A stretch of DNA of 64,000 nucleotides from Hartmannibacter diazotrophicus (GTDB taxonomy: Bacteria; Pseudomonadota; Alphaproteobacteria; Rhizobiales; Pleomorphomonadaceae): the NCBI RefSeq assembly GCF_900231165.1, contig NZ_LT960614.1, positions 3,969,501 to 4,033,500 of the forward strand. Reading direction: 5' to 3'. Each line of letters begins with the position of its first letter. Position 1 is the stretch's first letter. Position numbers and translations under genes: made by a program. Below are positions 35,804 through 44,216 of this stretch, one piece after another. The notes beneath the pieces were generated by a model. It ran no database searches. It was given only the letters and a program-made list of their open reading frames with translations, and was not told the origin of the DNA.

Positions 35804-37132
35804 CTACACGCCCGCGAGCCGCACGACCGCCTCGAAGCCATCCGCCCGGCCCGTCGCCGGTGACTTGAGTTCGAGGTTGCTCCCCGCCCCGCGTGCGATG
35901 GCATCGATGATCGCAAGGCCAAGGCCGGAGCCCTCAGCCTCGGTCGAGGCGCGTTCGAAGGGACGCGTGAGCTGAGCCAGCCGCTCGGCGGGAATGACGG
36001 GGCCGCCGTTGACGACGCGAAGAACGCCGTCTTGCGTCAGCGTCACCACGACCGGCTCGTCGGCCGCCCCGTATTTCAGGGCATTCTCGAGGAGATTGCG
36101 AACGAGGATCGACAAGGCATCCGGGTCCACGCGGGAGTTGACCTTTGCCGATGGCAGGTCAAGGTCGAGCCGGTCCGGCCTCGACTGCGTGCGGCCGATA
36201 TCCTCGCAGACAAGCCCGATCACAGGCACGATGTCATAGGGCGTCTTGGCAAACAGCCGTCCGCCTTCGGCGCGCGCCAGCTGCATAAGCTTCTCCGCCA
36301 GCCGGGCGAGCGTCTTCAGCGTCGCCTCGATCTGGCGCGCGCGCGCGCCGGTCTGCCCCTCCTTTGTTTCCGCCAGCAGGCGCTGGGTCTGGGCCAGCGC
36401 CGCCGCAATCGGCGTGCGCAACTCGTGCGCGCTGTTGGCGGTGAAGCTGCGCTCGGCCTCCAGCGTGCGGCGCAGGCGCGCCATCAGGTGGTTGACGGCC
36501 GTGGCAATGGGCGTGATTTCGCTCGGCAGACGGTCCGAACCGAGCGGCGTCAGGTCACCGCCGCCGCGCGTCTCGATCTCCGAACAAAGGCGCCGGATCG
36601 GCCGCATGCCGCCACGCACCAGAAGCCAGACGCCGCCGAAACTCAGCGGCACGAGCACGAGAAGCGGCATGATCAGCGCCTCGGCGGCCTCGTGCGAGGC
36701 CTTGCTCCGGACGTCCCAGGGTTCGGCGACGAAGATCGTCAGCGATCCCTGCAGCGCGCTTTCGGCGTAAATGCGATGCGTCTTGGTGGAGGAAAGACCG
36801 TCGTGGGCCGACTGCGGGAAGATCGCCGGGTCGGCGTCATGGGAGGCAAGGACGACGCTGCCCGCCTGATTGCGGACGATATAGGTCAGAAGCTCGTGGT
36901 GCGAGCGCACCGGCGCGATCCTCAGGACGTCCTCCGGCTCGCGGTCGATGATTTCCATTACCGCAAGCGGCAGGAGACGCTGCGCGGTTTCCTGCAGCGC
37001 ACTGTCGAAGACGCGGTCCATCTCCTGCCGCAGCACGGTGTAGGCCGCCCCCGCCGCCACCGCCCAGAAGAGCGCAAGGCCGACCGAGAGCCCGAGCGCA
37101 AGGCGGACCTGCAGGCTGCGCGGCAGGATCAT
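35804..37132 (-). CDS. Two-component sensor histidine kinase
   Basis: 442 residues. Membrane segment about 10-32, a periplasmic loop of about 120 residues (with SALQETAQRLLPLAVMEI, as in QseC/TctE/PmrB-type sensors), second membrane segment about 153-173, HAMP, phospho-acceptor His236 in SAHELRTPIAA, N-box NLLENALKYG and G-box GSGLGLAI. The start overlaps the response regulator stop by four bases. It probably governs the divergent PepSY-ApbE operon (inference from position). Signal unknown; QseC/PmrB relatives sense metals or acidity. Confidence 0.95.
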   Translation of the reverse strand: MILPRSLQVRLALGLSVGLALFWAVAAGAAYTVLRQEMDRVFDSALQETAQRLLPLAVMEIIDREPEDVLRIAPVRSHHELLTYIVRNQAGSVVLASHDADPAIFPQSAHDGLSSTKTHRIYAESALQGSLTIFVAEPWDVRSKASHEAAEALIMPLLVLVPLSFGGVWLLVRGGMRPIRRLCSEIETRGGGDLTPLGSDRLPSEITPIATAVNHLMARLRRTLEAERSFTANSAHELRTPIAAALAQTQRLLAETKEGQTGARARQIEATLKTLARLAEKLMQLARAEGGRLFAKTPYDIVPVIGLVCEDIGRTQSRPDRLDLDLPSAKVNSRVDPDALSILVRNLLENALKYGAADEPVVVTLTQDGVLRVVNGGPVIPAERLAQLTRPFERASTEAEGSGLGLAIIDAIARGAGSNLELKSPATGRADGFEAVVRLAGV

Positions 37133-37788
37133 GACGCCCCCAGCCTGTAGCCAAGGCCGCGGACGGTCTCGATGGCGTCGGCGCCGAGCTTCTTGCGCAG
37201 CCGGCTGACATGCACCTCGATTGTGTTGCTGTCGACGTCCTGGTCGAAGGAATAAAGCCGCTCCTCAAGCTGGCTCTTGGAAATGATCGTGCCGGGGCGC
37301 TGCACGAAGGCCTCGAACAGCGCCCACTCGCGAGCCGTCAGATTCACCGGCTTGCCCTCCCTTCGGATGGCGCGGGCGGCAAGGTCGACCGAAAGCGGCC
37401 CGATCGTCACCAGTGGATTGGGATTGCCGTGATAACGCCGCGAGACGGCGGCAAGCCGGGCCGTGAGTTCGTGGAGATCGAAGGGCTTGACCAGATAGTC
37501 GTCGGCGCCGGCGTTGAGCCCGGCGATCCGGTCGGAGATCTGGTCCATCGCGGTGAGGATGATGACCGGCGTCACGTCCCCGGCCGAGCGGATCGTCTTG
37601 AGGAAATCGATCCCGCGTCCGTCCGGCAGCATGAGGTCGAGAAGGACGAGGTCATAGGGCGCGGCATGGATATGGTCGCGCGCTTCGTCCAGCCGCTGGA
37701 CCCAGTCGACGGAATGACCGTCGGCATTCACCTGGTCTCGGACCGCCGATCCGAGGACCCGGTCGTCTTCGATGAGCAGCACACGCAC
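37129..37788 (-). CDS. OmpR/QseB-type response regulator
   Basis: 219 residues. Receiver: acidic pair Asp8/Asp9 in LIEDDRVLG, phosphorylation site Asp51 in LVLLDLMLPDG, conserved lysine in YLVKPFD. DNA-binding winged helix follows (NLTAREWALFEAFVQRPGTI, SNTIEVHVSRLRKKLG). Start is GTG at 37788, preceded by GGGGGCGAG; it gives the usual length. Cotranscribed with the kinase and divergent from the PepSY operon, with a nested inverted repeat in the shared region. Confidence 0.95.
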   Translation of the reverse strand: MRVLLIEDDRVLGSAVRDQVNADGHSVDWVQRLDEARDHIHAAPYDLVLLDLMLPDGRGIDFLKTIRSAGDVTPVIILTAMDQISDRIAGLNAGADDYLVKPFDLHELTARLAAVSRRYHGNPNPLVTIGPLSVDLAARAIRREGKPVNLTAREWALFEAFVQRPGTIISKSQLEERLYSFDQDVDSNTIEVHVSRLRKKLGADAIETVRGLGYRLGAS

Positions 37789-37823
37789 GTCTCGCCCCCT
37801 TTTCACACTCCATACCTGCATCA

Positions 37824-37882
37824 CGAACCTGACAGCAAGCTGAAGGACTTTCTGGTCTTTCTTCAGCAAGCCGTCAGGTTCG
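37824..37882. promoter_or_regulatory. Nested inverted repeat between response regulator and PepSY operon
   Basis: CGAACCTGAC (37824-37833) matches GTCAGGTTCG (37873-37882) and, inside it, GCTGAAG (37839-37845) matches CTTCAGC (37861-37867). It lies in the 136-base divergent region and is a good candidate for the response regulator binding site or a leader stem. Confidence 0.6.
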
Positions 37883-37924
37883 GGAGCGAGGGTCGGCCAA
37901 TCCAAACGAGGAAGGAGACCCGAC

Positions 37925-38413
37925 ATGAAGACCCGATACCTGATTGCCACCGCCGCAATTGTGTTGATTGCAAGCGCCGGCATGGTCGCCGCGGAGCAGG
38001 ACTGCGAGGTCCGGATCGGCGACTGGCAGCCGCGCAGCGCCGTCGTGAAGATGGCCGAAGAGCGTGGCTGGACCGTCCAGCGCATCAAGACGGACGACGG
38101 CTGCTACGAGATCCGGTGCACCGACCAGGACGGCCGCAGGATGGCCGTGAAGGTCGACCCCGGCACTCTCCAGGTGCTGGCAATGGACTATCGCGACGGC
38201 GACGACGACCACGGGCGGCGCGGCGAAAGCTACCGGGGAGACGACGATCACGGTCGCGACGGCGGCCGCCGCGGCGAGCACGAAGATGACGACGACGATG
38301 ATGACGAGGGCGGCATGATGGTTCCGCAGAACGGGCCTGTCGATCCCAACGCTCCCGTTCCCGACAACGGCCTCTTCAACGGCAAGACCCGCCCGAAAGT
38401 CCAGGTGCAGTAA
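37925..38413 (+). CDS. Secreted PepSY-domain protein with Asp/His-rich tail
   Basis: 162 residues. Signal peptide to about residue 23 (IVLIASAGMVAAE). A PepSY domain follows (SAVVKMAEERGWTVQRIKT, CYEIRCTDQDGRRMAVKVD) with three cysteines. From about residue 92 the chain is hydrophilic, rich in Asp, Gly, His and Arg, with a run of acidic residues (HEDDDDDDDEGG), which may bind metal cations. First gene of the operon under the divergent two-component system. PepSY proteins in such places are thought to sense or restrain periplasmic processes; role here unproven. Confidence 0.88.
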   Translation: MKTRYLIATAAIVLIASAGMVAAEQDCEVRIGDWQPRSAVVKMAEERGWTVQRIKTDDGCYEIRCTDQDGRRMAVKVDPGTLQVLAMDYRDGDDDHGRRGESYRGDDDHGRDGGRRGEHEDDDDDDDEGGMMVPQNGPVDPNAPVPDNGLFNGKTRPKVQVQ

Positions 38414-38447
38414 GCGCCTCGGACCACTCAGCCAGAAGGAATTTCCC

Positions 38448-38918
38448 ATGAAACTCTTCGCACCGGCGATCGCCGCCGCCGCGGTTCTTGCCGCTCCCGG
38501 TCTCGCCTCCGCACGCGAGGTCACGTTCGAGACCACGCTGGCCAACTACGGCGGCGACGGCGCCTATGTCGTCATCTATGTCACCGACAAGTCCGGCGCC
38601 TATGTCGGCACGCTCTGGATGGCGGGCGGCAGGTCCAAATATTACCGCCATCTGCCCGAATGGCTGCGGGCCTCTCGCGGCCGGCTTTCCGAAGTCGACG
38701 GCATCACGGGAGCGAGCGTCGGCGCCGGCCGCACGCTGAAAATCTCGGTCGATCTCGCCGACACGATCATCGACGGGGGCTATGAGGTCCACGTCGACAC
38801 CGCCGTGGAGAACATGCGCGAGAACCCCGGCGATGTCGTCGTGCCCCTGACGAGCGACGGCAACGGCAAGCCCGTTGGCGGGCGCGGCTACGTCAAGTCC
38901 TTCACCTACAGCTTCTGA
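38448..38918 (+). CDS. DUF2271 periplasmic protein, predicted FMN-carrying (ApbE target)
   Basis: 156 residues with a signal peptide (residues 1-22, ending LASAR) and a DUF2271 domain (VVIYVTDKSGAYVGTLWMAG, YYRHLPEWLRAS). Residues 84-90 read D-G-I-T-G-A-S, which fits the D-x-x-[S/T]-G-A-[S/T] motif to which ApbE transfers FMN in NqrC and RnfG; the modified residue would be Ser90. With ApbE two genes downstream, this is a likely covalent periplasmic flavoprotein. 34 bases after the PepSY gene, 13 before the reductase. Confidence 0.88.
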   Translation: MKLFAPAIAAAAVLAAPGLASAREVTFETTLANYGGDGAYVVIYVTDKSGAYVGTLWMAGGRSKYYRHLPEWLRASRGRLSEVDGITGASVGAGRTLKISVDLADTIIDGGYEVHVDTAVENMRENPGDVVVPLTSDGNGKPVGGRGYVKSFTYSF

Positions 38919-38931
38919 GCGGACCTCCCCC

Positions 38932-41142
38932 ATGTTTCGCACCATCCACTCGATCCCCGGCCTGATCGCCGCGCTTCTCGTCGCGCTCATCGCGGCGACG
39001 GGCGCGGTGCTCTCGGTCAACCCGGCACTGGAGCGCATGCAGGCGGCAGTGCCTGCGCGCGGCGAGGTCAGCGTCGCGGATCTTGCCGGCAAGGTTCAGG
39101 CGAACATCCCGGGCGTGGAAAACATCAAGCGCAAGCCGTCCGGCGAGATCGTCGTCACCTATTTCGATCCCGATCGTCCGGGCGTGGTGACGGTCGATCC
39201 TCGCTCGGGGGCGTCGACCGGCGCCTATGAGCCGTCCGCCTTTACGCTCTGGATCACCAATCTCCACCGCAAGCTCCTGCTCGGCGACACCGGCCGCGCC
39301 TTTGCCGGAGCCGGCGCGGCGGCGATGCTGATCCTCAGCCTGTCCGGCGCGGTTATGCTCGCCCAGCGGCTCGGCGGCTGGAAGAAGCTTCTCGGGCGTA
39401 TCCACGGTACGCCGAGCCAGCGACTGCATGGCGAACTCGGCCGCGCCGCGGTCGCCGGACTGGTGCTTTCGGCGGCGACCGGCCTTTTCCTGTCCCTCTC
39501 GACCTTCGAAATCCTGCCCGACGGTTCGCCCGCCGAAGCGCCCTTCGCTTCGGCAAGCGGCGGCCAGACGCTTCCCGTCGGCGATCTTGCCGCCCTGAAG
39601 GCGGTGGACCTCAACGACCTTCGGCAGCTGACCTTCCCCTATCCGGACGACCCGTCGGATGTCTTCACCCTGACGACGGACAGCGGCGAGATGACCGTCG
39701 ATCCGGCCACCGGCACCGTGCAGACCGCCGCCACGAACACGCCCTTCCAGACCGCCTACCAGTGGATCTATGCCCTCCACACCGGCGAGGGTCTCTGGTG
39801 GCTCGCGCTCGTCCTTGGCGCCAGCGCTTCGATCGTCCCGATCATGACCGGAACGGGTCTCGTGATCTGGGTCGCCCGCCGGCGCGCCCGGCCGCGCATC
39901 GCGCACAATGTCGGCGCCCAGTCGGCGGACACGGTGATCCTCGTCGGCAGCGAGGGCAACAGCACCTGGGGCTTTGCCGGAACGCTGCATGCGGCGCTGA
40001 CCAAGGCCGGACACCGGGTCCACACCGGCGCGATGAACGACGTCACCGTCTATCGCCATGCCGACCGCCTGATCGTCCTGACCGCGACCTATGGCGACGG
40101 CGAGGCGCCCTCCTCGGCCCGGCGCTTCCTGGATCGCCTCGCAAACCTGAAGTCGGCACCGGCTCGGACCTACTACGTGCTCGGTTTCGGCGACCGTCAG
40201 TTCGCCCACTATTGCCGCTTTGCGGACATGGCCGACCGGGCCCTTGCCGCCAAGGGGGCGGAGCGCCTGCTCGACACCGCCCGGATCGATCGCCAGTCGG
40301 CCCAGGCCTTCGCCAAGTGGGGCGTCGATCTCGGCCACGTGCTCGGTACGCCGCTAGACCTTCACCACGTGCCGACCCGGCCGCGCACCTGCCGCCTGCG
40401 CCTCATCGAGCGGCGGGACTATGGGATCGACGTCGACGCCCATACGGCCGTGCTGCGGTTCGGTGTCGGCGAAGTCCGCCCGTCGCTGCACCGCAGGCTG
40501 TTCGGCGCGCGCCTGCCGCGCTTCGAGGCCGGCGACCTCGTCGGCATCCTGCCGCCCGGGAACAATGTCGCCCGCTTCTATTCGCTCGCCTCCGCGTCCC
40601 GTGACGGGATCCTGGAAATCTGCGTGCGCAAGCATCCGGGCGGGCTCTGCTCCACCTTCCTGACCGGACTTGAGGTCGGCGAGGAAATCGACGCCTTCGT
40701 GCGCGGCAACCCCGGCTTCCGCCCCCAGCCCGGCATGGCGCCGGTCATCATGGTGGGCGCGGGGACGGGCATCGGCCCTCTCGCCGGCTTCATCCGCCGC
40801 AACGAGACCCACCGGCCGATCCACCTCTGGTTCGGCGCCCGCAATCCGGCCTCGGACTTCCTCTACGAGCCGGACCTGAAGAACTGGCTGACCGACCGCC
40901 GGCTGACCGGTCTTCACACGGCCTTCTCGCGCCTGCCCGCCGGATCGCACGTCCAGGACCGCCTCGCCGCCGACGCAGAAACTGTTCGCGGCCTGATCGC
41001 TACGGGCGCTCAGGTGATGGTCTGCGGCGGACGCGACATGGCCGCCGGCGTCGCGGAGGTTTTCTCCGGCGTGCTGGGGCCCCTCGGGCTCACCGTCGAG
41101 GCCCTCAGAAAGGAAGGACGTTATGTCGAAGACGTCTATTGA
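38932..41142 (+). CDS. PepSY-TM / flavodoxin / FNR transmembrane flavoreductase
   Basis: 736 residues. The N-terminal half is a PepSY-associated membrane unit with four hydrophobic helices (about 7-30, 120-145, 170-190, 285-312) and histidines placed to bind heme (RTIHSIPG, NLHRKLLLGD, RLHGELGR, ALHTGEGL). A cytoplasmic flavodoxin domain follows (ILVGSEGNSTWGFA, LTATYGDGEAPSS), then a ferredoxin-NADP reductase unit: FAD site RFYSLASASRDG, nucleotide site MVGAGTGIGPLAGF, VCGGRDMA, ending YVEDVY. It should move electrons from NAD(P)H through FAD, FMN and heme to the periplasm. The ApbE gene overlaps its last 20 bases. Confidence 0.92.
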   Translation: MFRTIHSIPGLIAALLVALIAATGAVLSVNPALERMQAAVPARGEVSVADLAGKVQANIPGVENIKRKPSGEIVVTYFDPDRPGVVTVDPRSGASTGAYEPSAFTLWITNLHRKLLLGDTGRAFAGAGAAAMLILSLSGAVMLAQRLGGWKKLLGRIHGTPSQRLHGELGRAAVAGLVLSAATGLFLSLSTFEILPDGSPAEAPFASASGGQTLPVGDLAALKAVDLNDLRQLTFPYPDDPSDVFTLTTDSGEMTVDPATGTVQTAATNTPFQTAYQWIYALHTGEGLWWLALVLGASASIVPIMTGTGLVIWVARRRARPRIAHNVGAQSADTVILVGSEGNSTWGFAGTLHAALTKAGHRVHTGAMNDVTVYRHADRLIVLTATYGDGEAPSSARRFLDRLANLKSAPARTYYVLGFGDRQFAHYCRFADMADRALAAKGAERLLDTARIDRQSAQAFAKWGVDLGHVLGTPLDLHHVPTRPRTCRLRLIERRDYGIDVDAHTAVLRFGVGEVRPSLHRRLFGARLPRFEAGDLVGILPPGNNVARFYSLASASRDGILEICVRKHPGGLCSTFLTGLEVGEEIDAFVRGNPGFRPQPGMAPVIMVGAGTGIGPLAGFIRRNETHRPIHLWFGARNPASDFLYEPDLKNWLTDRRLTGLHTAFSRLPAGSHVQDRLAADAETVRGLIATGAQVMVCGGRDMAAGVAEVFSGVLGPLGLTVEALRKEGRYVEDVY

Positions 41143-42133
41143 TCACAACGAGACTGCCGAGCCCCGGCGCGTCAGCCTCAACGGCCCGACCATGGGAAGC
41201 CGCTGGACCGCCGTCTGGTTCGACGACGGGCTGGACGATCCGCTGGAGATCGGCGCCGACCTGATTGCCGCCGTCGGCGCGGTCGACAACCAGATGTCGA
41301 CCTGGAAGCCGGGCTCCGATCTCATGCGCCTCAACCGCGCCGGAACCGGATCGTGGATCGAGGTGCCCGCCAACCTGGCGACCGTCCTCGACGTCTCGCT
41401 CCGGATTGGCCGGGCAAGCGGCGGCGCCTTCAACATCGGTGTCGGCCGCGCGGTCGCCGAATGGGGCTTCGGCTCCCATGCCGGACGTCCCGGCGATCTT
41501 GCCGGAACGCCCGCGACCTTGAGCATGGACCTGCTGGACGTGGACGCGCTGCGAAGCCGGGTCCTCAAGCATGGGCCGATGTCCCTCGACCTGTCGGGTA
41601 TCGCCAAGGGCTTCGGCGTCGACGAGCTCGCCCGCGTCCTGGACGAGGCCGGCATCGCCTCCTATCTCGTCGGGATCGACGGCGAGATGCGGGCGCGCGG
41701 CGAAAAGCCGGACGGCTCGCCGTGGTCGGTCGCCCTCGAACGGCCCGATCCGGCGGTCCGAGCCATCCACGGCGTCGTCACGCTGTCGGACTGCGCCGTC
41801 GCGACCTCGGGCGACTATCGCCACTGGCGCGAGGACGAGACGGGCCGCATCTCCCATACCGTCGACCCGAGAACCGGCCAGCCGGTCTGCAGCCGGCTTG
41901 CCTCGGTCACCGTTCTGGCGCCAAGCGCGATGGCCGCCGATGCGGCCGCGACCGCCCTGATGGTGATGGGCGAGGACGAGGGGCTCGCCTATGCGGAGCG
42001 TCAGGGTCTTGAGGCGCTGATGATCGTGCGCACCGAAACCGGAGAACTTGCCGAGCACGGCACCGGACGTTTCGCGCCCGAAGCAGCCCCATCTACGGGA
42101 ATCCACGCTCGACAGGCCTCCCTGGAGGCTTGA
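41123..42133 (+). CDS. apbE: ApbE, FAD:protein FMN transferase
   Basis: 336 residues. It splits FAD and attaches FMN to Thr/Ser of target proteins with Mg. Motifs: NGPTMGSRW, DNQMSTWKPGSDLMRLN, LDLSGIAKGFGVDELA, YLVGIDGEMRARG, VATSGDYRHW, HTVDPRTGQPV and SAMAADAAATALMVMG, so the catalytic set looks complete. Odd: unlike most ApbE it has no signal peptide or lipobox, although the likely target (DUF2271) is exported. AAGGAAGG precedes the ATG, which lies inside the reductase gene. Confidence 0.94.
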   Translation: MSKTSIDHNETAEPRRVSLNGPTMGSRWTAVWFDDGLDDPLEIGADLIAAVGAVDNQMSTWKPGSDLMRLNRAGTGSWIEVPANLATVLDVSLRIGRASGGAFNIGVGRAVAEWGFGSHAGRPGDLAGTPATLSMDLLDVDALRSRVLKHGPMSLDLSGIAKGFGVDELARVLDEAGIASYLVGIDGEMRARGEKPDGSPWSVALERPDPAVRAIHGVVTLSDCAVATSGDYRHWREDETGRISHTVDPRTGQPVCSRLASVTVLAPSAMAADAAATALMVMGEDEGLAYAERQGLEALMIVRTETGELAEHGTGRFAPEAAPSTGIHARQASLEA

Positions 42134-42170
42134 TAGGCTCTCACTGGCAATCCAAATCCGGAGATAAAAC

Positions 42171-42875
42171 GTGCCGCGTCTGCATCTTCATCCCGAGAGC
42201 CACCTGGTCTCGCGCATCGGCTGGCTGCGCGCCGCCGTGCTGGGCGCCAACGACGGCATCGTCTCCACCGCAAGCCTTGTCGTGGGCGTTGCCGCCGCCG
42301 CCACGTCCACCGGCGAAATTCTGCTGGCCGGGACGGCCGGCCTGGTTGCCGGCGCGATGTCGATGGCGGCCGGCGAGTATGTCTCGGTGAGTTCCCAGTC
42401 CGACACCGAAGAGGCCGACCTTGCCCGCGAACGCCGCGAACTCATCGAACAGCCGGAGTTCGAGCTGAAGGAGCTTGCCGACATCTATGTCGCCCGGGGT
42501 CTTGAGCCGAAACTGGCCCTTGAGGTGGCAAGGCAGCTGACGGAAAAGGACGCGCTCGGCAGCCACGCCCGAGACGAACTGGGCATCGTGGAGGCAACGG
42601 CGGCCCGCCCCGTCGAGGCTGCGCTCACCTCCGCCGCCACCTTTGCCATCGGCGCGTCGCTGCCTCTGGCGAGCGCCCTGCTGTCCCCCGCCGATCTGAT
42701 CGTTCCGCTCGTGTCAGGCGCGTCTCTCGTCTTCCTCGCAGCTCTCGGCGCGGTTGGCGCCAGAGCGGGCGGCGCCAACGTCGGCAAGGCCACGGCCCGC
42801 GTCACCTTCTGGGGCGCACTCGCGATGGCGGCAACAGCAGGCATCGGCACGATCTTCGGAACGACGATCGCCTGA
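42171..42875 (+). CDS. VIT1/CCC1-family iron or manganese transporter
   Basis: 234 residues, about five membrane segments. The family core GWLRAAVLGANDGIVSTASL at the start and GLVAGAMSMAAGEYVSVSSQ in helix 2 are intact, with the Glu/Asp-rich cytoplasmic loop (TEEADLARERRELIEQPEF) that gathers metal. Members export Fe2+ or Mn2+ from the cytoplasm. GTG start with GGAG seven bases ahead. 37 bases after apbE on the same strand, so the electron-transfer operon may extend to it, which would link the system to iron. Confidence 0.93.
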   Translation: MPRLHLHPESHLVSRIGWLRAAVLGANDGIVSTASLVVGVAAAATSTGEILLAGTAGLVAGAMSMAAGEYVSVSSQSDTEEADLARERRELIEQPEFELKELADIYVARGLEPKLALEVARQLTEKDALGSHARDELGIVEATAARPVEAALTSAATFAIGASLPLASALLSPADLIVPLVSGASLVFLAALGAVGARAGGANVGKATARVTFWGALAMAATAGIGTIFGTTIA

Positions 42876-43166
42876 GCGGGTCCGCATGACCGGAAGCCCT
42901 CGCCCGGCAGCCCTCGCACCCGAGGCAGCTTGCAGGAAAATCCGGCCAATCCCGGACGAAGACCGCGGCAAGGATCAGGGCACTCGCCGAGTGCCGCCGG
43001 GACGGCCTAGAAGCCAAATTGTCGAATGGAAAGAATGGCGGACAGAGAGACCGCTATTGGTATCGAACTGCGCACGAGTTCAGCAGATTATAGCACTGCC
43101 GGAAGACGACGATCTCGCGGCACCAAAGCTCTTGCGTGACAGACGTTCGGGGCATATTTTCGCCAG

Positions 43167-44156
43167 ATGCTTGACCATTCGTCCCGGCATTTGTCGCCAT
43201 CACATATCCCGATGGATGCGCTCAGCGAAGTCCTGCAGGACTTTCGTCTGAGCGGGGTCAGTTATGGGCGCTGCGAACTCCAGCACCCCTGGAGCATCAC
43301 CTTTCCGCACCAGCAACTGCTTCGCTTTCACTTCATCGGTCAGGGTCCGTGCTGGATTCACACCGATGTCCAGGGATGGCAGCAGTTGAACGATGGCGAT
43401 CTGGTGCTGCTGCCGCAAGGCACCGCGCATCGATTGGCAAGCGCGCCCGATGTTGAAGGCGAGTCGCTGAAAAGCTGTCACATAACAAAGCTCGGCAGCA
43501 ATGTTTGCGAAGTGGTGCGGGAAGGAACGGGTGTGACCAACACCCTTTTCTGCGGCTCCATGACTTTGACAGCGCATGCCCTTGACCCTTTGATCGCCCT
43601 GATGCCGCCGATCATCAAGGGCTGCGATGTGGCCGGGAATGATCCAATCGTCGGCCCCCTGCTGACGGCCATGACGGCAGAGGCCTCACAGCCCCAGATC
43701 GGAAGCGCGACAGTCCTGTCCCGTATGGCCGACCTGCTCGCGGCAAGGCTCATACGCTGCTGGGTCAACTGCAGCGGAACGGCGACCACCGGTTGGCTTG
43801 CCGCCATCCGCGATCCCCACCTTGGGCGTGTCCTGGCGGCCATGCACCGGGAACCTGGCCATAATTGGACTCTTGAAAGCCTCGCCGGTGTGGCAGGCCA
43901 GTCGCGCTCGATCTTTGCCAAACGCTTCAGCGATGTCTTGGGCGAAGGCGCGGCACACTATCTGACCCGTCTGCGCATGCAGCTCGCTCATGAATTGCTG
44001 GAGCAAGGCGGCATATCGGTTGCCGAGGTCGCCTCACGCCTCGGCTATGAGTCCGAAGCATCCTTTGCTCGTGCCTTCAAGCGCACCACCAAAGTCTCCC
44101 CCGGTGTGGTGCGTCGCACCATTTCCGGACGAACGGCCATGGATTTCGGATTTTAA
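43167..44156 (+). CDS. AraC-family regulator with cupin sensor domain
   Basis: 329 residues. The N-terminal half is a cupin-type ligand domain (HFIGQGPCWIHTDVQGWQQL, DGDLVLLPQGTAHRL); the C-terminal 100 residues carry two HTH motifs (WTLESLAGVAGQSRSIFAKR; SVAEVASRLGYESEASFARA). It probably controls the MFS gene 60 bases downstream. An ATG at 43212 is a possible later start. The third codon positions look less G/C-rich than in neighbouring genes, hinting at later arrival. The 290 bases before it hold no gene I can support. Confidence 0.9.
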   Translation: MLDHSSRHLSPSHIPMDALSEVLQDFRLSGVSYGRCELQHPWSITFPHQQLLRFHFIGQGPCWIHTDVQGWQQLNDGDLVLLPQGTAHRLASAPDVEGESLKSCHITKLGSNVCEVVREGTGVTNTLFCGSMTLTAHALDPLIALMPPIIKGCDVAGNDPIVGPLLTAMTAEASQPQIGSATVLSRMADLLAARLIRCWVNCSGTATTGWLAAIRDPHLGRVLAAMHREPGHNWTLESLAGVAGQSRSIFAKRFSDVLGEGAAHYLTRLRMQLAHELLEQGGISVAEVASRLGYESEASFARAFKRTTKVSPGVVRRTISGRTAMDFGF

Positions 44157-44216
44157 GCTACATACCGTCCCATATTGCGCCTCTATGAAGTGTCTCTGTC
44201 CTTCGGAGATACTTCT

